Counted from the first letter of the stretch, positions 7,558 to 13,715 are shown. The stretch is DNA of 33,881 nt from an uncultured Clostridia bacterium (GCA_947597925.1 CANQFA010000015.1:1-33881), one strand, 5' to 3'. Program-made: numbers and translations. The notes: generated by a model not told the origin, from the sequence alone.

Positions 7558-7590
7558 AAAGAGCGCGGATCTCGCGCTCTTTTTGTTTTT
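7558..7590 (+). terminator. terminator/attenuator after the ferredoxin gene
   Basis: AAAGAGCGCG (7558-7567) pairs with CGCGCTCTTT (7573-7582), loop GATCT, followed by TTTGTTTTT. It is a strong intrinsic terminator only seven bases ahead of the next start codon, so the methyltransferase and rsmI depend on read-through. Confidence 0.85.
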
Positions 7591-7596
7591 GAGAAG

Positions 7597-8286
7597 ATGA
7601 AGGTCCTCGAATCCCTCAAAATCGGAAATTTTTCCGTCTATCAGGATACCGTGCTCTACCGCTTCACGTCCGACTCCGTCCTTCTCGCCCGCTTTGCGCG
7701 GGCAAAGAGGGGGGATGTCGTGGCGGATTTCTGCGCGGGCAGCGGCATCGTGGGATTGCATTTTTATGCCGAGCATGCGGACATGGTACGCTCCGTCACG
7801 CTCTTCGAGCCCAATGAAGCCCTTGCGGAGATGAGCGCGGAGAGCATCGCCCACAACGGTCTTACTGCCCTCTTTTCGGTGGAGAAGATGCGCCTGCAGG
7901 ACATTCCGAATGCCTTTGCGGAGAGGTACTCCCTCATCCTCTGCAACCCGCCCTATGAGCGCCGCGGGAGCGGATTTGTCTCTGCCGACCCCGAGAAGGC
8001 GCCCTGCCGCGGGGAGCTCACCCTGACCCTCGAAGAGCTGGCGGCGGCCTCGTCGAAGTGCCTGAAGTTCGGCGGACGCCTTGCCGTCGTATACCGCGCC
8101 GACCGCACGGCGGAGCTCATCTGCGCCCTCCGCGGGCAGAACCTCGAGCCCAAGGTCCTCCGCTTCGTGGCGGGCAAGGCGGGCGCAAAGCCCTACGCCG
8201 TCCTTCTCTCCGCGACAAAGGGCGCCCGCGCGGGTCTGGAAGTACTGCCCACCCTCGAGAATTCGACCAAAAGGAGCACCCCATGA
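7597..8286 (+). CDS. TrmN6/YabB-like SAM-dependent methyltransferase
   Basis: A 229-residue class I methyltransferase of the YabB/YfiC (TrmN6) type, which methylates adenine N6 in the anticodon loop of tRNA in the studied members. The SAM-binding motif I is VADFCAGSGIVGL (about residues 43-55), the acidic motif II is LFEPNEALAEM, and the catalytic CNPPY motif, diagnostic of N6-adenine methylases, follows near residue 118. The N-terminal YRFTSDSVLLARFA is typical. ATG 7597 is preferred over the upstream in-frame codon at 7552, which lies ahead of the terminator stem. Its last bases overlap the start of rsmI (ATGA), as yabB and rsmI lie close together in Bacillus. Confidence 0.87.
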   Translation: MKVLESLKIGNFSVYQDTVLYRFTSDSVLLARFARAKRGDVVADFCAGSGIVGLHFYAEHADMVRSVTLFEPNEALAEMSAESIAHNGLTALFSVEKMRLQDIPNAFAERYSLILCNPPYERRGSGFVSADPEKAPCRGELTLTLEELAAASSKCLKFGGRLAVVYRADRTAELICALRGQNLEPKVLRFVAGKAGAKPYAVLLSATKGARAGLEVLPTLENSTKRSTP

Positions 8287-9086
8287 TCGCATTTGTCGCG
8301 ACTCCCATCGGGAATCTGAAGGACATCACGCTACGCGCCCTCGACGAGCTGAAGGAGGCCGACGCCGTCTTTTGCGAGGACACCCGCCATACCGTCCGCC
8401 TGCTCACGGCATACGGCATCAAGAAGCCCCTCTACAGCTGCCATAAGTTCAATGAGCGCGAGGCGGCGGAAAAGATGATCGCCCTCTCCCGCGAGGGCAA
8501 GCGGGTGGCCGTCGTCTCCGATGCGGGCATGCCCGTCATCTCCGACCCCGGGAATGCCGTCTGCCGCGCCCTCAGGGAAGCGGGGGAGCCCTATACCGTG
8601 CTCCCGGGCGCCTGTGCCTTCGTGTGTGCGCTCGTCCTCTCTGCCCTCCCCGCGGACAGATTTACCTTCGTCGGCTTCCTTCCCGACAAGGAGGGAAAGC
8701 GGCGGGAAGAGCTGAAACGGTACACCCATGTCCGCGATACCCTCATCTTTCACTGTGCGCCGCAGGATGTCGGCGACTACTGCAGGCTGCTCTTCGAGGC
8801 CTTCGGCGGCCGCCGTGCCTGCCTCGTGCGGGAGATCACCAAGATCCACGAGGAGAGCATTCCCTTTCGTCTCGGCGAATGGGACGGGCGGGAAGTCAAG
8901 GGGGAGTGCATCCTCCTCGTCGAGGGCGCACCCGAGGAAGAAGACCCCCTCACCGCGCTGTCTCCGCGCGAGCATGTCGCGGCGCTGATGGCGGAGGGGA
9001 TGGACAAAAAGGAGGCCCTGAAGGCGGCGGCAAAGGCGCGCGGCGTCTCGAAGAGCGAGCTCTACAGGGAGACGACGGACCTCTGA
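8283..9086 (+). CDS. rsmI: 16S rRNA 2'-O-ribose methyltransferase RsmI
   Basis: A 267-residue member of the tetrapyrrole-methylase-fold family that methylates the ribose of C1402 in 16S rRNA. Family signatures visible: ATPIGNLKDITLRAL at residues 6-20, EDTRHTVRLL near 36, VVSDAGMPVISDPG near 79-92, and VLPGACAFVCALVLS, the glycine-rich SAM-binding segment. The C-terminal part, ending KAAAKARGVSKSELYRE, is the usual helical tail. The start overlaps the methyltransferase stop by ATGA. A terminator lies about 100 bases downstream. Confidence 0.95.
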   Translation: MIAFVATPIGNLKDITLRALDELKEADAVFCEDTRHTVRLLTAYGIKKPLYSCHKFNEREAAEKMIALSREGKRVAVVSDAGMPVISDPGNAVCRALREAGEPYTVLPGACAFVCALVLSALPADRFTFVGFLPDKEGKRREELKRYTHVRDTLIFHCAPQDVGDYCRLLFEAFGGRRACLVREITKIHEESIPFRLGEWDGREVKGECILLVEGAPEEEDPLTALSPREHVAALMAEGMDKKEALKAAAKARGVSKSELYRETTDL

Positions 9087-9186
9087 ACGTGCCGAAATTT
9101 CGCCAAAGTTGCAATTTGTGCCAAAAAAAGCGCAAATTTTGAAAAGCTGTGCACAATTTCTGAACGATTTGCGAAAGATGTGTGAG

Positions 9187-9209
9187 AAGGCCCTTTTTTG
9201 GGCTTTTTT
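9187..9209 (+). terminator. terminator after rsmI
   Basis: GCCC (9190-9193) pairs with GGGC (9200-9203), extended by A-T pairs, and is followed by six T. Short, but correctly placed at the end of the housekeeping operon. The 100 bases between rsmI and this hairpin hold only A/T-rich sequence with no gene. Confidence 0.6.
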
Positions 9210-9211
9210 GT

Positions 9212-9240
9212 TTGCCAAGCGCGGGCAAACCTGTTATAAT
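9212..9240 (+). promoter_or_regulatory. promoter of the ligase-like gene, leaderless
   Basis: TTGCCA (9212-9217), 17 bp, TATAAT (9235-9240), then six bases (TGCCGC) and ATG 9247. No room for a ribosome-binding site. Shares TTGCCAAGCGCGG with the promoter at 2312-2284. Confidence 0.8.
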
Positions 9241-9246
9241 TGCCGC

Positions 9247-10689
9247 ATGCTCATTCTGGCGTTTCCCAAACTGAAGGGGACCCTCTTTGCCGAGGCAAGC
9301 GAACGCTTCTTCCGCTCCCCGCTCTACGTCATCCTCGTGGCTGTTCTCATGGCGGTCTCCGAGCTCTTTGCGCTCGAACTGCCCGTGTATTATGCCTATC
9401 TCTTTCTGCTGCTCTACGGCATCCTCTTCACGGAAGATACCCTCTGCGCCGTGCCCATTGCATGCTGCGCCTACATGACCCTCTCGCCCTTCAATAACCC
9501 CGCAAAGTACCCCACTACCAATGTCTTCAATGACCCCGACTTTGTCGCGCAGTTCTGTATCATCCTCATCGCGGCATGCGTGCTGCTCGTCGCCAAGACG
9601 GTCATCGTGCTCTTCGAGCGGCGGGGGAGCGGTTTCTTCCCCGAGCTTCTGTCGGGATTTCTCATCCTCGGCATCTCCTATATGCTCGGCGGCATCTTTA
9701 CCGAGCACGATGCCCTCAAAGATGTCGTCTTCGGACTTGCTCAGCTCGCCTCGCTGTGCGTGCTCTACCTCCTCTTCATCCTCTCGGTGGATTGGCGGCG
9801 CATCCGCAAGTCCTACTTTCCCATCCTCTTCACGGCGATCGGGATCGCCATGTGCGTCGAGATCGCGGGCATGTATACCCTGCCCGGGGTCTTTCAAAAC
9901 GGAAATGTCCTGCGTGAGAAACTCTTTACGGGGTGGGGCATCTACAACAATGTCGCCTGCATGATGGCCATGTGCATCCCCGCGCCCTGCTATCTCGCCG
10001 CCACGCGAAAGGTGGGGTGGGGGTATGCCCTGCTCGCGGGCGTCTTTTATGTCTTCCTGCTCCTCACACAGAGCCGCGGAGGCATCCTCTTCGGTACCGT
10101 CGTCTTCGTGCTCTGCGTCCTCTATGTCATCATCTGCTGCAAGCCCGCCGCGCGACCCGGGGTGCTCGCCGTCACCATCTGCGCCCTCGTCGTCGTGCTC
10201 ATCCTCACCGCCGTCTTCCATAAGCAGATCGCGGCGCTCTTCGATTCCCTCATCCGCGTCGGGACAGACCCCAACTATCGCGACAAGATCTACGGGAGAT
10301 GCTGGGATGCCTTTTTGGGTGCCCCGTGGTTCGGCGTGGGATTTTACGATACCCCCGGCGTGACCTTCGACATCTTCGCCCACTTCATGCCGCCGCGCGC
10401 GCACAATACCTATCTGCAGATTTTGACCTCGTGCGGGCTCTTCGGCATGGCGGCATACCTCTTCCACCGCCTGCAGACGCTCTCCCTCTTCTTCGGGCAT
10501 CCCACCCACGAGAAGACCTTCGTCGCGCTGTCCGTGCTCGCCCTGCTCCTCACGAGCATCGTGGACTGCAACTTCTTTAACTTCGGGCCCGTCATGATCT
10601 ACGGCATGCTCTTTGCCCTCGCCGAGGGGTTCGAGCATGTGCGGCGGGGGCGGCGGCTGTATGTCTCCCTGATGACCCCCGTGCGGTGA
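9247..10689 (+). CDS. O-antigen ligase-like (Wzy_C) polytopic membrane protein
   Basis: A 480-residue integral membrane protein with about ten to twelve hydrophobic segments. The conserved part of the O-antigen ligase/polymerase family is present in the C-terminal half: TQSRGG, then the large extracytoplasmic loop with RDKIYGRCWDAFLGAPWFGVGF, followed by RAHNTYLQILTSCGLFGM. In known members these proteins join or polymerise undecaprenyl-linked sugars at the outer face of the membrane. The substrate here is unknown; the gene is alone, with no glycan-synthesis neighbours. The frame extends upstream to 9109, but the promoter places the transcript start at ATG 9247. A cell-surface polysaccharide, teichoic-acid-like or spore-related role is possible. 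Confidence 0.8.
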   Translation: MLILAFPKLKGTLFAEASERFFRSPLYVILVAVLMAVSELFALELPVYYAYLFLLLYGILFTEDTLCAVPIACCAYMTLSPFNNPAKYPTTNVFNDPDFVAQFCIILIAACVLLVAKTVIVLFERRGSGFFPELLSGFLILGISYMLGGIFTEHDALKDVVFGLAQLASLCVLYLLFILSVDWRRIRKSYFPILFTAIGIAMCVEIAGMYTLPGVFQNGNVLREKLFTGWGIYNNVACMMAMCIPAPCYLAATRKVGWGYALLAGVFYVFLLLTQSRGGILFGTVVFVLCVLYVIICCKPAARPGVLAVTICALVVVLILTAVFHKQIAALFDSLIRVGTDPNYRDKIYGRCWDAFLGAPWFGVGFYDTPGVTFDIFAHFMPPRAHNTYLQILTSCGLFGMAAYLFHRLQTLSLFFGHPTHEKTFVALSVLALLLTSIVDCNFFNFGPVMIYGMLFALAEGFEHVRRGRRLYVSLMTPVR

Positions 10690-10718
10690 GCCCTCCCCAC
10701 AACTTCACAGAAAAAGCG

Positions 10719-10750
10719 ATCCCCCTCGAAACTCACGTTCCGAGGGGGAT
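10719..10750 (-). terminator. probable terminator of spmA-spmB
   Basis: ATCCCCCTCG (10719-10728) pairs with CGAGGGGGAT (10741-10750), loop of 12 bases. A-rich sequence to the left makes a CGCTTTTTC tail on the reverse strand, so it is best oriented to stop leftward transcripts, here spmA-spmB, and may also end the ligase transcript. Confidence 0.6.
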
Positions 10751-10969
10751 GCTATATGATAAGGGGGAAAATTATGAGCGATGTCTCTGCGATCAATCGT
10801 GCCTTTATTATAATACGCGCCTCGGGGAAAGGAAAGCATTTCGCGACAAATTTCGCGAAAAAATTTTTTGTATTGTATCCTATCAGCCATTGTGAATTTT
10901 TTACACGTCGAGGGGCGCCCGCGGAACATTGTTTTCAGGAAAAGAGTGCGCAGTGTTCGCGAGGGTAAT
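10751..10969. other. non-coding gap downstream of spmB
   Basis: About 220 bases with no convincing gene. A 64-codon forward frame from ATG 10774 has a purine-rich sequence before it (ATAAGGGGG) but no recognisable protein features and an unlikely composition. An imperfect repeat of TTTCGCGA around 10847-10862 could form a small hairpin. TATAAT-like sequences near 10808 lack a -35 box on either strand. Confidence 0.4.
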
Positions 10970-11473
10970 TCAGAGCCATCTGCACAGAAAGCACCCCGCC
11001 ACCACGGCGAGAAAGTTGGCAAGCAGGGCGGCAAGGGCGGGGAGGAGGCGCCTCTTCGGACTGCCTGCAAAATAGACCGCGGAGATATAGAAGACCGTCT
11101 CGCTCGAGCCATAGGCGACCGACGCGCACCGCCCGATATAGCTGTCTGCCCCGTACGCGGCATAGAGTTCGGAGAGGAGGGCGGTCGAGGCGCTTCCCGA
11201 GAAGGGCTTGACGAGCACGAGGGTGGAGAGCTCGGACGGCACCCCGAGCGCGCGGAAGAGGGGCGCCATAAATGTCGCAAGCATGTCCGAAAGGCCGCTC
11301 CGCGTAAAGAGTTCGGAGAGCATGAGCACGACGGCGAGATAGGGAAAGAGGGAGAGGACGAGCGGGAGGGCCTCCTTTACCCCGTCGAGGAAGGAGTCGT
11401 ACAGCTTGACCTTCTTGAAGAGGGCATACACAAAGACGGCGAGAAAGAGAAGGGGAATGAGCAGGGCGGTCAT
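10970..11473 (-). CDS. spmB: spore maturation protein B
   Basis: A 167-residue hydrophobic protein with four to five membrane segments and the nucleoside-recognition (Gate) domain pattern. It matches SpmB in beginning MTALLIPLLFLAVFVYALFK and in PFSGSASTALLSELY and SSETVFYISAVYFA. In Bacillus SpmA and SpmB are needed for core dehydration and heat resistance of the spore. ATG 11473 is chosen because it overlaps the spmA stop as ATGA and aligns with the usual N-terminus; the upstream ATG at 11497 would add eight charged residues. A GAGGAGG stretch within spmA serves as the ribosome-binding site. Confidence 0.93.
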   Translation of the reverse strand: MTALLIPLLFLAVFVYALFKKVKLYDSFLDGVKEALPLVLSLFPYLAVVLMLSELFTRSGLSDMLATFMAPLFRALGVPSELSTLVLVKPFSGSASTALLSELYAAYGADSYIGRCASVAYGSSETVFYISAVYFAGSPKRRLLPALAALLANFLAVVAGCFLCRWL

Positions 11474-12039
11474 CTCCTCTTTGCCCTCCTCTTGCATAAA
11501 AATTTCCCGCCCTTCAGAAAGAGCACGCCGAGGAGGGTGGAGAGCGCCGTCGCGAGGAGAGTGGGGAGAAAGATGTCGGCAGGGGACGTCGAGCCCGCCG
11601 CGAGCCGCAGGGCAATGACCGTGGTGGGTAGGAGCTGCAAACTCGTGGCATTGAGCACGAAGAGCATGTCGGCGGCATCTTCATTTCCCGCCTCCGTGAA
11701 GCGCTTTGCGGCGCGGATGCCGAGGGGCGTGGGCGCACCGGGGAGGCCCAAGAGATTTGCGGAGAGATTGCCTCCCGCGAGGAAGAGGGCCTCCCTGTCA
11801 TCCGAGCGGAAGAGGCGGCGGGTGAGGGGCGCCGCGAGACGGGAGAGCTTTTCGGAGAGCCCACACCGCTCCAATACCTTAAAAAAGCCCAACCAGACAC
11901 AATAGGCGGAGAGGAGGGAGAGGGCGAGTACGGCGGCCTTTTCCCCGCCCGAAAGGAGGGACGCGAGGAAATTTTCGGGATCCGAAAAGAGAAAGAGGGC
12001 GGCGGCGATCCCCACCACCCCCGCAAAGATGACATTCAT
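11470..12039 (-). CDS. spmA: spore maturation protein A
   Basis: A 189-residue membrane protein of the SpmA family (nucleoside-recognition domain). Recognisable segments are AGGNLSANLLGLPGAPTPLGIRA, here spanning residues around 89-111, and NATSLQLLPTTVIALR near 130. It works with SpmB in spore dehydration. The start ATG 12039 has no Shine-Dalgarno sequence; a TATAAT lies seven bases upstream, and the same region can be read as a sigma-E promoter, fitting the sigma-E control of the Bacillus dacB-spmA-spmB operon. dacB is not adjacent here. Confidence 0.94.
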   Translation of the reverse strand: MNVIFAGVVGIAAALFLFSDPENFLASLLSGGEKAAVLALSLLSAYCVWLGFFKVLERCGLSEKLSRLAAPLTRRLFRSDDREALFLAGGNLSANLLGLPGAPTPLGIRAAKRFTEAGNEDAADMLFVLNATSLQLLPTTVIALRLAAGSTSPADIFLPTLLATALSTLLGVLFLKGGKFLCKRRAKRR

Positions 12040-12046
12040 ACGGTGT

Positions 12047-12075
12047 ATTATACGGTTTTCTCTCGTAAGGTATGC
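12047..12075 (-). promoter_or_regulatory. spmA promoter, possibly sigma-E type
   Basis: On the reverse strand CGTATAAT matches the sigma-E -10 consensus CATACAAT in six of eight positions, with GCATACC 14 bp upstream resembling the -35 element. Read instead as sigma-A, the -10 TATAAT (12052-12047) is perfect but the -35 hexamer GCATAC is poor. Either way the ATG is only seven bases beyond the -10. Confidence 0.45.
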
Positions 12076-12123
12076 CGACGGAAAAGGAAGGAAAAAGGAA
12101 TGGATAATGAATGACGTATTGTG

Positions 12124-12281
12124 AACGACGGGGCGCTATAATCGTGTACCGACGGGGCGCTATAATCATGTCACCCTGAGCGAAGTCGAAGGGCCGCCTT
12201 AGCCTTCTGAAAAGGGGGACGTAAGACTGCGGCGATTCTTCGACTGGCTCAGAATGACATTATCAGAATGCCTTCGTCGTT
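12124..12281. repeat. MITE-like repeat, copy A1
   Basis: Bounded by short inverted ends AACGACG and CGTCGTT. Inside are GACGGGGCGCTATAATC (twice in tandem), CCCTGAGCGAAGTCGAAGGG and its imperfect inverse TTCTTCGACTGGCTCAGAATG. The same elements in the same order form copy A2 at 13477-13595. No coding capacity, so a non-autonomous element or REP-like family is likely. Confidence 0.7.
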
Positions 12282-12285
12282 CTCC

Positions 12286-12422
12286 CTTGCTGTCCCCTTG
12301 AGGGGAATAGGGGTGTCGCTATAATAATGCCCACGTCATTTCGAGGCGAAGCCGAGAAATCCCGTCCTTCAAAAAACGTAAAAAAAGAAGTCCATAGATT
12401 ACGTTAATCTATGGACTTCTTT
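12286..12422. repeat. intergenic repeat R1, shared with the right end of the window
   Basis: The segment 12332-12408 is identical over 77 bases to 33805-33881, and the preceding part (CTTGCTGT, CCTTGAGGGGAA, AGGGGTGTCGCT) is also shared with a small insertion in the second copy. It contains a GTCATTTCGAGGCGAAGCCGAGAAATC unit and the left arm of the 18-bp hairpin. It lies between spmA and the pilin gene. Confidence 0.85.
12371..12422 (-). ncRNA. candidate promoter-proximal hairpin RNA
   Basis: A perfect 18-bp inverted repeat (12384-12401 with 12405-12422, loop of three bases) followed on the reverse strand by a T-run (TTTTTTT, then ACGTTTTTT). The reverse-strand promoter at 12457-12429 is predicted to start transcription at 12422, the first base of the hairpin. 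The product would be a hairpin RNA of about 50 nt, or simply an aborted transcript. It may alternatively be a terminator left when a gene was lost. Confidence 0.5.
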
Positions 12423-12428
12423 ATTGTC

Positions 12429-12457
12429 ATTATAGCACCGTTCGGTGTATTCGTCAA
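12429..12457 (-). promoter_or_regulatory. promoter firing into the hairpin
   Basis: TTGACG (12457-12452), 17 bp, TATAAT (12434-12429) on the reverse strand, near consensus. It is back to back with the pilin promoter, the two -35 boxes being five bases apart. Confidence 0.75.
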
Positions 12458-12462
12458 GCGAA

Positions 12463-12491
12463 TTGCCCGATTTTTTTAAGAAATTTTTAAT
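12463..12491 (+). promoter_or_regulatory. pilin gene promoter
   Basis: TTGCCC (12463-12468), 17 bp, TTTAAT (12486-12491). The predicted start near 12498 is three bases before the outer stem of the leader, supporting the assignment. Confidence 0.55.
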
Positions 12492-12497
12492 TACAAG

Positions 12498-12633
12498 CAA
12501 AGCATGCGCCGCCTCCTCCCCCGACATGGTACACGGATTAACGTATTCTATGTACATCTGCCTCGGGTAGTGGCGCCGTAACGTCCCTGCGGCGAATGCT
12601 ATAAAAAATCATGATTTTTTAAGGAGAAGAACA
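12498..12633 (+). promoter_or_regulatory. structured 5' leader of the pilin gene
   Basis: An outer stem pairs AGCATGCGCCG (12501-12511) with CGGCGAATGCT (12590-12600), ten pairs with one mismatch. Inside are CCCGA/TCGGG (12520-12524 with 12563-12567) and GTACA/TGTAC (12529-12533 with 12551-12555). Between the outer stem and the AAGGAG ribosome-binding site (12621-12626) lies an 18-base perfect palindrome, AAAAAATCATGATTTTTT (12603-12620). I do not recognise a known riboswitch; in particular the conserved blocks of cyclic di-GMP aptamers are absent. Confidence 0.5.
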
Positions 12634-13080
12634 ATGCAAAGAAAGAACAACAAAAAAGGCTTCACGCTTGCCGAGCTCCTGATCGTCGTCGCGATCATTG
12701 CCGTCCTCGTCGCCATCGCAGTGCCGCTCTTCGTAGGCGGACTCAATAGCGCGCAGGATGCGACCTTCCAGGCAAATAAGCGTGCCGTCAAGTCCGCAGC
12801 CGTCGTCAAGATTCTGGCTGAGAATGATGGCGATGGGGCTGTCGGTCTTGATAAGATCTTCGTGGCAGGGAAGAAGGTTTCCGCAACTGCCACTGTCAAT
12901 GAGAAGGGTGACATTAGCGACCTGACCATCAATTACAATCTTGAGACAGTGGAAGAAACGAAAGATTATACAGCTTGGAAAGCCGCAAGTGGCGCAATCA
13001 CTGTCGAAATTGCCTTGGTTGATTTCGAAAAAGTCAATATTACAGAGGGCGCCGGGGGGGTAATCTCATCTAAAAAATAA
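12634..13080 (+). CDS. type IV pilin-like protein
   Basis: A 148-residue prepilin. The short basic leader ends KKG, cut by prepilin peptidase before Phe10; the mature protein would begin FTLAELLIVVAIIAVLVAIAVP, here written for its hydrophobic helix, with glutamate at mature position 5 as required for pilus assembly. The rest is a small soluble head with no cysteines, rich in Val, Ala and Lys. The AAGGAG site precedes the ATG by seven bases. No assembly ATPase, platform protein or peptidase is in the window, so this is an orphan pilin using machinery elsewhere. Its surroundings are unusual: a folded leader, a folded 3' region and repeats on both sides, which suggest a mobile or recombining cassette. 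Confidence 0.9.
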   Translation: MQRKNNKKGFTLAELLIVVAIIAVLVAIAVPLFVGGLNSAQDATFQANKRAVKSAAVVKILAENDGDGAVGLDKIFVAGKKVSATATVNEKGDISDLTINYNLETVEETKDYTAWKAASGAITVEIALVDFEKVNITEGAGGVISSKK

Positions 13081-13219
13081 TGCGTCGTTGGGGACAAACG
13101 ACGCATCCATTCGGAGCTACGCGGAAACCAAGGCAAGGGTCCGCTGATGCTTATTCGTATCCGACAGGGATGTAAGGATACGGAAAACAGCGAAACGATT
13201 TCGTTCCGCTGTTTTTTTG
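13080..13219 (+). ncRNA. structured 3' region of the pilin gene ending in a terminator
   Basis: Four helices follow the stop codon: a 10-bp stem ATGCGTCGTT/AACGACGCAT (13080-13106, loop GGGGACA); GCGGA/TCCGC (13121-13144); CGTATCC/GGATACG (13156-13182); and a terminator, AACAGCG with CGCTGTT extended by inner pairs (13186-13213), followed by seven T. That is more structure than a terminator needs. It could be a 3' UTR-derived small RNA or part of a recombination site. No known family recognised. Confidence 0.5.
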
Positions 13220-13327
13220 TGGTTTTACGACGGGAGGGACCGACGCGGCGCTATAATCATGTCATGTTGAGCGTAGTCGAAACATCGCCTTAGCCTTCTG
13301 TACACGTCATTTCGCCCCGCACCTTTT

Positions 13328-13469
13328 ACGTCATTTCGAGCGTAGCGAGAAATCTCAAGCCCGAGATTCCTCACATTCGTTCGGAATGACGTATCCCGTC
13401 ATTTCGACGACCGAAGGGAGGAGAAATCTCAAGCAAGAGATTCCTCGTCGCTGCGCTCCTCGGAATGAC
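13328..13469. repeat. pair of REP-like palindromic units
   Basis: Two units (13328-13392 and 13398-13469), each beginning GTCATTTCGA and ending GGAATGAC, so each is an imperfect palindrome of about 65-72 bases. Both contain AGAAATCTCAAGC and GAGATTCCTC. The first carries GAGCGTAGCGAGAAATC, seen again at 13630. The neighbouring 13251-13303 is a partial A-type unit (GGCGCTATAATCATGTCA, then GAGCGTAGTCGAA). Confidence 0.75.
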
Positions 13470-13476
13470 ATGTTAG

Positions 13477-13595
13477 AAACGACGGGGCGCTCTCTTATGT
13501 CACCCTGAGCGAAGTCGAAGGGCCGCCGCAGTCTTAAGACTAATGCGATTCTTCGACGGGCTCAGAATGACATTATCAGAATGCTTTCGTCGTTT
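13477..13595. repeat. MITE-like repeat, copy A2
   Basis: Bounded by inverted ends AAACGACG (13477-13484) and CGTCGTTT (13588-13595). Shares TCACCCTGAGCGAAGTCGAA with copy A1 and the right half GACATTATCAGAATGC; the middle 25-45 bases differ. With A1 it brackets the pilin gene. Confidence 0.7.
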
Positions 13596-13619
13596 CCCAC
13601 GTTATTTCGCGCTCCCCCT

Positions 13620-13650
13620 CACGTCATTTCGAGCGTAGCGAGAAATCTCG
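13620..13650. repeat. REP-like half unit
   Basis: CACGTCATTTCGAGCGTAGC followed by GAGAAATCTCG, the left half of the unit at 13328 without its right half. The remaining bases to 13730 hold no gene. Confidence 0.65.
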
Positions 13651-13715
13651 TCCCTCCGTTTCGCATTTACCCCGCGGTTGTGCATAATTCGCGCGGGTTC
13701 GGCATGGTTTTCTTC

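Noticed and set aside
8950..10638. A 562-codon open frame on the reverse strand across the ligase-like gene
   Set aside because: It mirrors the codon pattern of the forward membrane protein in GC-rich DNA, is full of charged low-complexity residues and has no promoter or family signature.
10774..10968. A 64-codon frame downstream of the ligase-like gene
   Set aside because: A purine-rich sequence precedes it but the product has no family features, no promoter is visible and it runs into the end of spmB on the other strand.
12498..12633. Cyclic di-GMP riboswitch in the pilin leader
   Set aside because: The conserved blocks of class I and class II aptamers cannot be found; only the general context fits.
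13120..13190. Possible hammerhead ribozyme behind the pilin gene (CTGATG followed by a stem and GGAAAAC)
   Set aside because: The core requires CTGANGA, but the base after CTGATG is C, and the third helix cannot be formed convincingly.
13328..13650. Repeated units that might be taken for a CRISPR array
   Set aside because: The units are palindromic, of unequal length, with no regular spacers and no cas genes; they are REP-like intergenic repeats.
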